Of a stretch of DNA of 64,000 nt, positions 24,401 to 36,400 are shown one piece after another; position 1 is the first letter of the stretch; each line of letters starts with the position of its first letter. This stretch comes from Liolophura sinensis (Eukaryota; Mollusca; Polyplacophora; Chitonida; Chitonidae), in NCBI RefSeq assembly GCF_032854445.1, contig NC_088304.1, positions 1,862,001 to 1,926,000 of the forward strand, written 5' to 3'. A program made the translations under genes and the position numbers. The notes beneath the pieces were generated by a model that saw nothing but the letters and a program-made list of their open reading frames with translations, ran no database searches and was not told the DNA's origin.

Positions 24401-27400
24401 TAAACCGGCACTGTATAAGTGAAAACTTCCTGAGTATAGCAGAATATCAGTCAGTAAAATAAATTAATTAATTTGTGCTTGCTGTACTTAACACCTGTGT
24501 AATTTGCTGCTCTCTCGTGTCACCCACAGCCCATTCTGACGGGTTACAGAAATAAGTGTGAGTTCACGCTGGGATGTAGTCCTGAAGGTCAAGGTTAGTC
24601 TGCGACAGTAACAACATAACAGCATTACGCTAAATGCACTATTATTGCACCATTATTGTGTTGATGTCTTAGGGTCCCAGTGATATGGAGGGCTGGCTAG
24701 AGACCACAGTGACATTGCTTGCATTGCTGTCACCACGTGTTTATGTTTGTGATGTCGGTGTATAGGACGTTGCTGTGGTTTCAAGATGGTGAACCCTAAC
24801 CCCATTTCTTCTCATTTTTGGGACAGATATTTGGAGTGTTGAAAGTACAATTTTACATTCTTTTACCAGCTTTTTGGAAAAGTAAAGATATGAGTATGTT
24901 GTTCATTAGATTGTCTAATGATGTGAGAGAAAGGAAAGTCAGTATTCCTGCTAGAAATACATATATAGTGGCTAAAATGAACAGACGAGGTGTCCCAAAA
25001 AGAAATAGGGTACACGGGTAGTTTAATGTCTTTACAGTGTCATCGTTTCTGAATATTTCCGACCATTAACAGAAAATTTGCATATTATACATGGATTATT
25101 AAGAAATGTATAATATGCCTAAAAATAATTTCTTTTCTTCTCCAGGTTTTTTTTTTAGCCTAAATTTCTTTGTGTTCCCTAAACCATGTTCTTTACTTTA
25201 TTTTACCTTTTCATGTGTCCTTTAAGTAAACTACCAGCTGCACCACAGACAGTATGATGGTATCACTTAATAGACCAAGAGCTTCTCTGGATACAAGATC
25301 TTTAGATTGTGTCTAAGGTTGGTGCCCAGTTGGTGAGGTCTTTTAAGAATCCATCCCCTGCCAGATTACAGAGTAACTGGGAGAATAGTTGTCTTGTGTA
25401 CATTCTCCTTCCCACTAACTGAGTTGTCTGGCTTGTGTAAATAATACTGTAAAACTTGTTGAAGACGTCAATGATGTAAATATTTCCATTTTATTGCAGA
25501 GAAGACCCTGGGTTTTAGATTGGGCAAGTACAGCGGTGGAAGTAGCAGTGTTGGAGAACCGTACGAGTGCAGCCTTCTCTCCGAGAAAATGAAACACATC
25601 GTGAAGGTTTGTCAGAGTGTTACGATATTGTGTCTCCAAAAATAACAAAAATATTCGTGGTAAATGTTTTAAAATTTGATATGTAATGTTGATGAGAGAA
25701 TGTGTTCATTAACATTTTTGTCGAAAATCTATGTCTCATTATGAGCATTCATCTTATGTTAAAACTACCGTAGTTCGCCTAAAGTTTGACCTGTTCAAAT
25801 TCACTTTCAGAAGCACACAAAGGCCTTAAAATGATTCTTTTGATATCAACGCTAAAGATTTTCTGATATTAAAAACATTGATCAGATTAGAAAAAAAAAA
25901 AACAAAAAAAAATGTAAAATATAAGAGGCCCTCTAAGGTAGATAAATCAATTAGAAACTTGAAAAATATTAGTCAATTGAAAAATGTTAGTCACTTGAAA
26001 AATATTAGTCACTTGAAAAATGTTAGACTTTACTTGAAATCCATGTTAAGTATCCTGATTTGAGAATGTGTACACAGGTATGACATGATGAAAACAGTAT
26101 TATTCTTCAGACAAAATTAATATGTCTGCAGTTTTTGTTGTAGCACAATTTGTGGTATTTGATGGCAGGTGTTCCAGGAATATTTCAGAGCAAGTAAGTA
26201 TGCAGCTTTTGATCCCGAAACTCACAAGGGAAACTGGAGACAGCTCACTGTGCGAGAAACCCGAAGTGGAGAAATTATGACTTTCCCAGAATTCCACCCT
26301 CAGGAATTCACACAGGTTAGATGGTTTTCTCTTTTCATAAAGAGTTTGGAGTGCCATAATTTCAAACTTATGACAGTTTTATGCCAGTTGTGGATTTTGA
26401 CTTTCATGGAGCTGCATCAAAACAGCTTTAACCAGTAATGGACAGTCAGTGTGAAAACACAACTTACAGAATGTATGTTACACATATATTGGAACGAAAG
26501 CTATGTGTGACTGTTGCAGGAGGAGATAGAAGCAGAAGTGAAATTTCTGCAGGATTATTTTATGACAGGCCCTGGTAAAGACAGTGGGATAGCAGCCATG
26601 TATTTCTCCGTCTCTTCAGAAAGGTAAACATGACAAGAATGAATGAATGAATAGGGTTGAGATTGAGTCAGCAGAGACCGGGGACTCAAGTGTTCTTATA
26701 ACATTGCATATCGGTGGTGACCCCAAAAGTTGAACATGGTTTAGCTTAGCGGGTGCTGATCACAGCTGGCCATGTTCTCATCTGGCTGTGTTCTCATCTG
26801 GCCGTGTTCTCATCTGGCTGTGTTCTCATCTGGCCGTTCTCATCAAGGCTTGTATTGGTAGTATTTCAGCCAATTTCGCATTTTTACATTAACCACTTCT
26901 TCCATTTTATTTGTGAATTATTTTTTCTCAACAATGATTTACTGTACAGGTTCCACTTTCAAAAACCTTGTATATCAATTTTCGCAACTTTTCTTCCAAA
27001 TCACATCACCTTAATTTGTTAACACTCACGTTATTTATGAAAAAGTCAGGAGAAAGCTGATTTATGGTTACTGAATTTTGTTATAGTGGCCCCAGAAATC
27101 TGGGCCATTATGTGAGCAAGCTATAGTGGCCCCAGAAATTTGGGCAATTATATGAGTAAGCTATAGTAGCCCCAGAAATCTGGGCAATTATGTGAGTAAG
27201 CTCTAGAGGCCCCAGAAATCTGGGCAATTATGTGAGTAAGCTATAGTGGCCCCAGAAATCTGGACAATTATGTGAGTAAGCTATAGTGGCCCCAGAAATC
27301 TGGGCAATTATGTGAGTAAGCTATAGTGGCCCTAGAAATCTGGGCAATTATGTAAGTAAGCAATAGTGGCCCCAGAAATCTGGGCAATTATGTGAGTAAG

Positions 27401-30400
27401 CTATAGTGGCCCTAGAAATCTGGGCAATTATGTAAGTAAGCTATAGTGGCCCTAGAAATCTGGGCAATTATGTGAGTAAGCTATAGTGGCCCCAGAAATC
27501 TGGGCAATTATGTGAGTAAGCTCTAGAGGCCCCAGAAATCTGGGCAATTATGTAAGTAAGCTATAGAGGCCCCAGAAATCTGAGCAATTATGTGAGTAAG
27601 CTATAGAGGCCCCAGAAATCTGGGCAATTATGTAAGTAAGCTATAGTGGCTGCAGAGATCTGGGCAAATATGTAAGTAAGCTATAGTGGCCCCAGAAATC
27701 TGGACAATTATGTAAGTAAGCTATAGTGGCCCCAGAAATCTGGGCAATTATGTGAGTAAGCTCTAGAGGCCCCAGAAATCTGGGCAATTATGTAAGTAAG
27801 CTATAGTGGCCCAAGAAATCTGGGCAATTATGTAAGTAAACAGGTTTACAGAATTTTGCTATTGTGGCCCCAGAAATCTGGGCAATTATGTAAGTAAGCT
27901 ATAGAGGCCCCAGAAATCTGAGCAATTATGTGAGTAAGCTATAGAGGCCCCAGAAATCTGGGCAATTATATAAGTAAGCTATAGTGGCCGCAGAGATCTG
28001 GGCAAATATGTAAGTAAGCTATAGTGGCCCTAGAAATCTGGGCAATTATGTAAGTAAGCTATAGTGGCTGCAGAGATCTGGGCAAATATGTAAGTAAGCT
28101 ATAGAGGCCCCAGAAATCTGGGCAATTATGTAAGTAAGCTATAGTGGCCGCAGAGATCTGGGCAATTATGTGAGTAAGCTATAGTGGCCCCAGAAATCTG
28201 GGCAATTATGTGAGTAAGCTATAGTGGGCCCCAGAAATCTGGGCAATTATGTGAGTAAGCTCTAGAGGCCCCAGAAATCTGGGCAATTATGTGAGTAAGC
28301 TATAGTGGGCCCCAGAAATCTGGGCAATTATGTGAGTAAGCTATAGTGGCCCCAGAAATCTGGGCAATTATGTGAGTAAGCTATAGTGGCCCTAGAAATC
28401 TGGGCAATTATGTGAGTAAGCTATAGTGGGCCCCAGAAATCTGGGCAATTATGTAAGTAAGCTATAGTGGCCCCAGACATCTGGGCAATTATGTAAGTAA
28501 GCTATAGTGGCCCAAGAAATCTGGGCAATTATGTAAGTAAACAGGTTTACAGAATTTTGCTATAGTGGCCCAAGAAATCTGGGCAATTATGTGAGTAAGC
28601 TATAGTGGCCCTAGAAATCTGGGCAATTATGTGAGTAAGCTATAGTGGGCCCCAGAAATCTGGGCAATTATGTAAGTAAGCTATAGTGGGCCCCAGAAAT
28701 CTGGGCAATTATGTGAGTAAGCTCTAGAGGCCCCAGAAATCTGGGCAATTATGTGAGTAAGCTATAGTGGGCCCCAGAAATCTGGGCAATTATGTGAGTA
28801 AGCTATAGTGGCCCCAGAAATCTGGGCAATTATGTGAGTAAGCTATAGTGGCCCTAGAAATCTGGGCAATTATGTAAGTAAGCTATAGTGGCCCCAGAAA
28901 TCTGGGCAAATATGTAAGTAAACAGGTTTACAGAATTTAAGTAAATATTTTATTTTAAATTTAAATTCTCTGTGTCTCAATGGACTGAAGCGTTTGTTTT
29001 GCTTAGCTCAAGACCGTGATGCACAAGGTCACAGGGTCACAGGGTGGTGTTCAGCTTGTGCTTGATCTTGACCTACTGTTAGTCTGGAGGTTTGTCAGAG
29101 CCCAACTCCCACAAACCTGACTCAGAGTAAAAGTGAAATTTCCGTGTAACAATCAATGAAAACGGTTTGACTACAGTTGAATGTTTGAGGAACAAGTCCA
29201 TGTGACTGGCCAGAGGTGGAATGTAACCAGTTACCCTAATTCCTCGCATATCAAAGAACAACTTTCAGTGCAATGTTATACACATTTTTTATATGATTTT
29301 AGACTAAACTACATTTGTTGGATGAATCAGTTTCAGGGCCTCACAAAAAGTATAATTTTATCAGTCAATATAGAAGAATGCCTTCAGAATATGCTTCAAT
29401 AAATCTCTTGCAAACATCTGAAAAGGTTGAGGAATTATTGGAAGTGACAATTTGTGTTTCAGGATATCTGGTACTGCTACATTGCCCACCCGCCATGTTT
29501 TTGGGGAAAAGGTTGGTATTGTCAAGCTTCTCTGCCACAAATTCAGATATCCTGTGAAAAGATCGGTTGTAGTCATGTACCCCAACACAAGCAGAATTTT
29601 CCAACCCCTGCACGGCCATGGCTGGGTGGTGCGCTGATCGAGTGGTTAACATGCCAGCATAGAGCACAGTCAGCCTGGAGCCTCTCACCAATGTGGTCGC
29701 TGTGAGTCCCTGCACGGCCATGGCTGGGTGGTGCGCTGATCGAGTGGTTAACATGCTAGCGTAGAGCACAGTCAGCCTGGAGCCTCTCACCAATGTGGTC
29801 GCTGTGAGTCCCTGCACGGCCATGGCTGGGTGGTGCACTGATCGAGTGGTTAACATGCTAGCATAGAGCACAGTCAGCCTGGAGCCTCTCACCAATGTGG
29901 TCGCTGTGAGTCCCTGCACGGCTATGGCTGGGTGGTGCACTGATCGAGTGGTTAACATGCTAGCGTAGAGCACAGTCAGCCTGGAGCCTCTCACCAATGT
30001 GGTCGCTGTGAGTCCCTGCACGGCCATGGCTGGGTGGTGCACTGATCGAGTGGTTAACATGCTAGCGTAGAGCACAGTCAGCCTGGAGCCTCTCACCAAT
30101 GTGGTCGCTGTGAGTCCCTGCACGGCCATGGCTGGGTGGTGCACTGATCGAGTGGTTAACATGCTAGCATAGAGCACAGTCAGCCTGGAGCCTCTCACCA
30201 ATGTGGTCGCTGTGAGTCCCTGCACGGCCATGGCTGGGTGGTGCACTGATCGAGTGGTTAACATGCTAGCGTAGAGCACAGTCAGCCTGGTGCCTCTCAC
30301 CAATGTGGTCGCTGTGAGTCCCTGCACGGCCATGGCTGGGTGGTGCACTGATCGAGTGGTTAACATGCTAGCGTAGAGCACAGTCAGCCTGGAGCCTCTC

Positions 30401-33400
30401 ACCAATGTGGTCGCTCTGAGTTCAAGTCGGCTTCCTCTCTGATCATATGTTTGAAGTTCTGCCAGAAACCTGTGGATGGTTGTGGGGGGTTCCTGCCTCT
30501 TTGAAACCTTGTTTGGAATTGTGTTCTGTCTAAAGATATGGAAAACTTATCATGAATATCTTAGGGTATTGCATGATCAAGAAAAGCATGTACTGACACA
30601 TAGGGATACCCAGTATCCATAACCAGTATCCATAACCAGTATCCATACCCAGTATCCATGACCAGTATCCATACCCAGTATATGAGGATATTGTAGTATG
30701 GTACAAATATGCTCAGTATCCATACCCAGTATCCATGACCAGTATCCATACCCAGTATCCATACCCAGTATCTATACCATACCCAGTATCCATACCCAGT
30801 ATCTATAACATACCCAGTATCCATACCCAGTATCTATACCATACCCAGTATCCATACCCAGTATCCATGACCAGTATCCATACCCAGTATATGAGGATAT
30901 TGTAGTATGGTACAAATATGCTCAGTATCCATACCCAGTATCCATACCCAGTATATGAGGATATTGTAGTATGGTACAAATATACTATTTTTCTAAAGCA
31001 TTGTGTTTTTCCAAAAAAACGTTTTACTGCCTACTTTGGGATAGTTTTCTGTAAAAGGAATGAAACACTTAGATGAAGTGAGCAGCAATAGAAATACCAT
31101 AAAATCTGAATCTGAAAACATATTTTATATATATATATATCACTTGTTCAGGGTTTTTTGTTTTCTCCTCTAGAATTAAATGTAGTCAAATACATTTGAC
31201 CTTTCTGCTACTGTGTCATCAGTGACATCGCACAGCTGTTACTACACCTTTATGTTCATTCAAGTTCCAATGAAATTCTTGTTGACTTGAGTCATGTAAT
31301 GAGTGTCTGTGCAGGAAAAAGTGAATATATTAAATTCCAGTATATACATAGCATCAACATAGCTATTATTCTGACGGTTCAATTACCACCAGGGGATTGC
31401 ATTTGTGTATTTTTTGAATTGTTTTTCATTCGACTCAGTACATCACAGAAGATCTGCTGGAAATGAAGTTCAGAATCTCACCTGATGCATTTTTCCAAGG
31501 TGAGAGAACTCTGTTCTGTAAATCTGTTGACTTTTGAGATTTACCTGAAAGACATTTTTGGAATATTTTTATGTGTTGAAATGGTAATTGTCAAATTGGT
31601 GAATCTGGACTTAAACTTTTGGGTGACATTACATGTGTGTTGATATAACCGGAAAGCAGTTAAATTTGAAATGTTTTCTAAAAAATGTTACTTTTGTAGT
31701 GAACACAGCAGCAGCTGAAGTTCTTTATAAGACTGTTGCTGATTGGTGCAATGCTTCACCAACCACAACTGTTCTAGACATTTGCTGCGGGACTGGAACC
31801 ATTGGACAGAGTATGTCAAAGGTAAATGTTTCTCTTGACCTTGGACAGACATGCCCAGGAGAGGAAGTCGGCCCAGGAGAGGAAGTCGGCACATATTTAA
31901 AGATAGAACAGTTACACTATAAAATATTTGTTAAATTTACTAGAAATCACTGGCTACACTGAAATAGATTTTTCCACCATGTCCACGTAAGCATTGCTGT
32001 CAGAAGTTGTCTTTCATGGCCCACTTCTAAAAAACTTCATAAATTAATTTTCATTATAAATCATGTTACCTTGTAACCTAGACAAATCTAAAAAAATTTC
32101 TGAAATATTTGGGATTTACAGTTTTGCGAAAGTTGCAGTACGATGTAGATAATAGAGACCTTCCATTTCAAGATACAAGATACAAACTTCTACCTGAAGG
32201 TCTCTGTTGTCAAGATTATGTAAGGCCATTTTGTTTTTTCATGCCATCAGCAAATGTTCTCCGTGCTGTTTATTTCAGAGAGTGGGGAAGGTTGTTGGTA
32301 TAGAGATGTGTCGGTCAGCAGTAGAGGATGCCAAAGAGAATGTAAAACTCAACAGTAAGTTGTTAGGATAATGATGACGACAATCACACTTTGACAGCCT
32401 GTGAACAGTTTTTTATTTTGTTTTCTTGGAGTGGTTCATAGTTAGTTAGTTATGAGGCCTGTCAACCAGTCATGCCAGGCTGCAGGGCCCGGTTGTTGAG
32501 TTAGTTATGAGGCTTGTCAACCAGTCATGCCAGGCTCCAGGGCCAGGTTGTTGAGTTAGTTATGATGCTTGTCTGCCAGTCATGCCAGGGTCCAGGGCCT
32601 GGTTGTTGAGTTAGTTATGATGCTTGTCTACCAGTCATGCCAGGCTCCAGGCCCCGGTTGTTGAGTTAGTTATGATGCTTGTCAACCAGTCATGCCAGGC
32701 TGCAGGGCCCGGTTGTTGAGTTAGTTATGATGCTTGTCGACCAGTCATGCCAGGCTTCAGGGCCCGGCTGTTGAGTTAGCTATGATGCTTGTCTACCAGT
32801 CATGCCAGGGTCCAGGGCCCAGTTGTTGAGTTAGTTATGAGGCTTGTCTACCAGTCATGCCAGGCTCCAGGGCCGGGTTGTTGAGTTAGTTATGAGGCTT
32901 GTCTACCAGTCATGCCAGGGTCCAGGGCCTGGTTGTTGAGTTAGTTATGAGGCTTGTCTGCCAGTCATGCCAGGCTCCAGGGCCCGGTTGTTGAGTTAGT
33001 TATGATGCTTGTCTACCAGTCATGCCAGGGTCCAGGGCCTGGTTGTTGAGTTAGTTATGAGGCTTGTCTACCAGTCATGCCAGGCTCCAGGGCCCGGTTG
33101 TTGAGTTAGTTATGATGCTTGTCTACCAGTCATGCCAGGGTCCAGGGCCTGGTTGTTGAGTTAGTTATGAGGCTTGTCTACCAGTCATGCCAGGGTCCAG
33201 GGCCCGGTTGTTGAGTCAGTTATGAGGCTTGTATACCTGTCATGCCAGGCTCCAGGGCCCGGTTGTTGAGTCAGTTATGAGGCTTGTATACCTGTCATGC
33301 CAGGCTCCAGGGCCCGGTTGTTGAGTTAGTTATGAGGCTTGTCTACCAGTCATGCCAGTCTCCAGGGCCCGGTTGTTGAGTTAGTCATGAGGCTTGTCAA

Positions 33401-36400
33401 CCAGTCATGCCAGGGTCCAGGGCCTGGTTGTTGAGTTAGTTATGAGGCTTGTCTACCAGTCATGCCAGGCTGCAGGGCCTGGTTGTTGGGTTAGTTATGA
33501 GGCTTGTCAACCAGTCATGCCAGGGTCCAGGGCCTGGTTGTTGAGTTAGTTATGAGGCTTGTCTACCAGTCATGCCAGGCTCCAGGGCCTGGTTGTTGAG
33601 TTAGTTATGAGGCTTGTCAACCAGTCATGCCAGGCTCCAGGGCCCGGTTGTTGAGTTAGTTATGATGCTTGCCGACCAGTCATGCCAGGCTGCAGGGCCT
33701 GGTTGTTGAGTTAGTCATGATGCTTGTCAACCAGTCATGCCAAGCTCCAGGGCCAGGTTGTTGAGTTAGTTATGATGCGTGTCTGCCAGTCATGCCAGGC
33801 TCCAGGGCCCAGTTGTTGATTTAGTTATGATGCTTGTCTACCAGTCATGCCAGGGTCCAGGGCCTGGTTGTTGAGTTAGTTATGATGCTTGTCTGCCAGT
33901 CATGCCAGGCTCCAGGGCCCGGTTGTTGAGTTAGTTATGATGCTTGTCTACCAGTCATGCCAGGGTCCAGGGCCTGGTTGTTGAGTTAGTTATGAGGCTT
34001 GTCTACCAGTCATGCCAGGCTCCAGGGCCCGGTTGTTGAGTCAGTTATGAGGCTTGTATACCTGTCATGCCATGCTCCATGGCCCGGTTGTTGAGTTAGT
34101 TATGAGGCTTGTCTACCAGTCATGCCAGTCTCCAGGGCCCGGTTGTTGAGTTAGTCATGAGCCTTGTCAACCAGTCATGCCAGGGTCCAGGGCCTGGTTG
34201 TTGAGTTATGATGCTTGTCTGCCAGTCATGCCAGGCTCCAGGGCCTGGTTGTTGAGTTAGCTTTGATGCTTGTCTACCAGTCATGCCAGGCTCCAGGGCC
34301 CGGTTGTTGAGTTAGTTATGATGCTTGTCTGCCAGTCATGCCAGGCTCCAGGGCCCGGTTGTTGAGTTAGTTATGATGCTTGTCTGCCAGTCATGCCAGG
34401 CTGCAGGGCCCGGTTGTTGAGTTAGTTATGATGCTTGTCTACCAGTCATGCCAGGGTCCAGGGCCCGGTTGTTGAGTCAGTTATGAGGCTTGTATACCTG
34501 TCATGCCAGGCTGCAGGGCCAGGTTGTTGAGTTAGCTTTGATGCTTGTCTGCCAGTCATGCCATGCTCTAGGGCCCGGTTGTTGAGTTAGTTATGATGCT
34601 TGTCTGCCAGTCATGCCAGGCTCCAGGGCCGGGTTGTTGAGTTAGCTATGATGCTTGTCTGCCAGTCACGATAGGCTTCAGGGCCAGGTTGTTGAGTTAG
34701 CTTTGATGCTTGTCTGCCAGTCATGCCAGGCTCCAGGGCCCGGTTGTTGAGTTAGTTATGATGCTTGTCTGCCAGTCATTCCAGGCTCCAGGGCCCGGTT
34801 GTTGAGTTAGTTATGATGCTTGTCTGCCAGTCATGCCAGGCTCCAGGGCCCGGTTGTTGAGTTAGTTATGAGGCTTGTCAACCAGTCATGCCAGGCTCCA
34901 GGGCCCGGTTGTTGAGTTAGTTGTGGTGCGTGTCTACCAGTCATGCCAGTCTCCAGGGCCCGGTTGTTGAGTTAGTCATGATGCTTGTCTACCAGTCATG
35001 CCAGGGTCCAGGGCCTGGTTGTTGAGTTAGTTATGAGGCTTGTCTACCAGTCATGCCAGGGTCCAGGGCCTGGTTGTTGAGTTAGCTTTGATGCTTGTCT
35101 GCCAGTCATGCCAGGCTCCAGGGCCCGGTTGTTGAGTTAGTTATGATGCTTGTCTGCCAGTCATGCCAGGCTCCAGGGCCCAGTTGTTGAGTTAGTTATG
35201 AGGCTTGTCAACCAGTCATGCCAGGCTCCAGGGCCCGGTTGTTGAGTTAGTTATGAAGCTTGTCTGCCAGTCATGCCAGGCTGCAGGGCCCGGTTGTTGA
35301 GTTAGTTATGAAGCTTGTCTGCCAGTCATGCCAGGGTCCAGGGCCTGGTTGTTGAGTTAGTTATGATGCTTGTCTGCCAGTCATGCCAGGCTCCAGGGCC
35401 GGGTTGTTGAGTTAGTTATGATGCTTGTCTACCAGTCATGCCAGGCTGCAGGGCCCGGTTGTTGAGTTAGTTATGAAGCTTGTCTGCCAGTCATGCCAGG
35501 GTCCAGGGCCTGGTTGTTGAGTTAGTTATGAGGCTTGTCTGCCAGTCATGATAGGCTTCAGGGCCAGGTTGTTGAGTTAGCTTTGATGCTTGTCTGCCAG
35601 TCATGCCAGGCTCCAGGGCCGGGTTGTTGAGTTAGTTATGAGGCTTGTATACCTGTCATGCCAGGCTGCAGGGCCTGGTTGTTGAGTTAGTTATGATGCT
35701 TGTCTGCCAGTCATGCCAGGCTCCAGGGCCGGGTTGTTGAGTTAGTTATGAGGCTTGTCAACCAGTCATGCCAGGCTCCAGGGCCCGGTTGTTGAGTTAG
35801 CTTTGATGCTTGTCTGCCAGGCTCCAGGGCCCGGTTGTTGAGTTAGTTATGAGGCTTGTCAACCAGTCATGCCAGGCTCCAGGGCCCGGTTGTTGAGCTA
35901 GTTATGAGGCTTGTCTGCCAGTCATGCCAGGCTGCAGGGCCCAGTTGTTGAGTTAGTTATGAGGCTTGTCAACCAGTCATGCCAGGCTCCAGGGCCCGGT
36001 TGTTGAGTTAGTTATGATGCTTGTCTACCAGTCATGCCAGGCTCCAGGGCCCGGTTGTTGAGTTAGTTATGATGCTTGCCTACCAGTCAAGCCAGGCTTA
36101 TGGCTCTAAGGCTTGATTGTTCAAAACTGTTATGGCACAATACCAGGTAGTAATTTTGTGCAAAATCTTGAATTTTGTACTGTTCCTAATAATGCTTGCA
36201 TAAATGTACATCAGATATGAACTAAATCTGCTGTGGTTATAAGTTGACTTCAGACAACTTTATTGGGTGCTGAATTTGGCTTAAATCTTTAAACAAAAAA
36301 TTGACGTAATACCAGTATTAGTTACTACACTTTCAAACAACTGGGCCTAGGAGACACAATGTCTTTGTTCACTCTGATCCTCCGAGTTTCACTGTTCCCA

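Noticed and set aside
18967-28940. CRISPR-like look of regularly spaced repeats
   Set aside because: The arrays are direct tandem repeats without unique spacers, in introns of an animal gene. No cas genes are present.
29365-30405. 346-codon - strand frame with a 34-residue repeat
   Set aside because: It runs antisense over tandem SINE heads (102 = 34 codons) and over TRMT2A exon 13.
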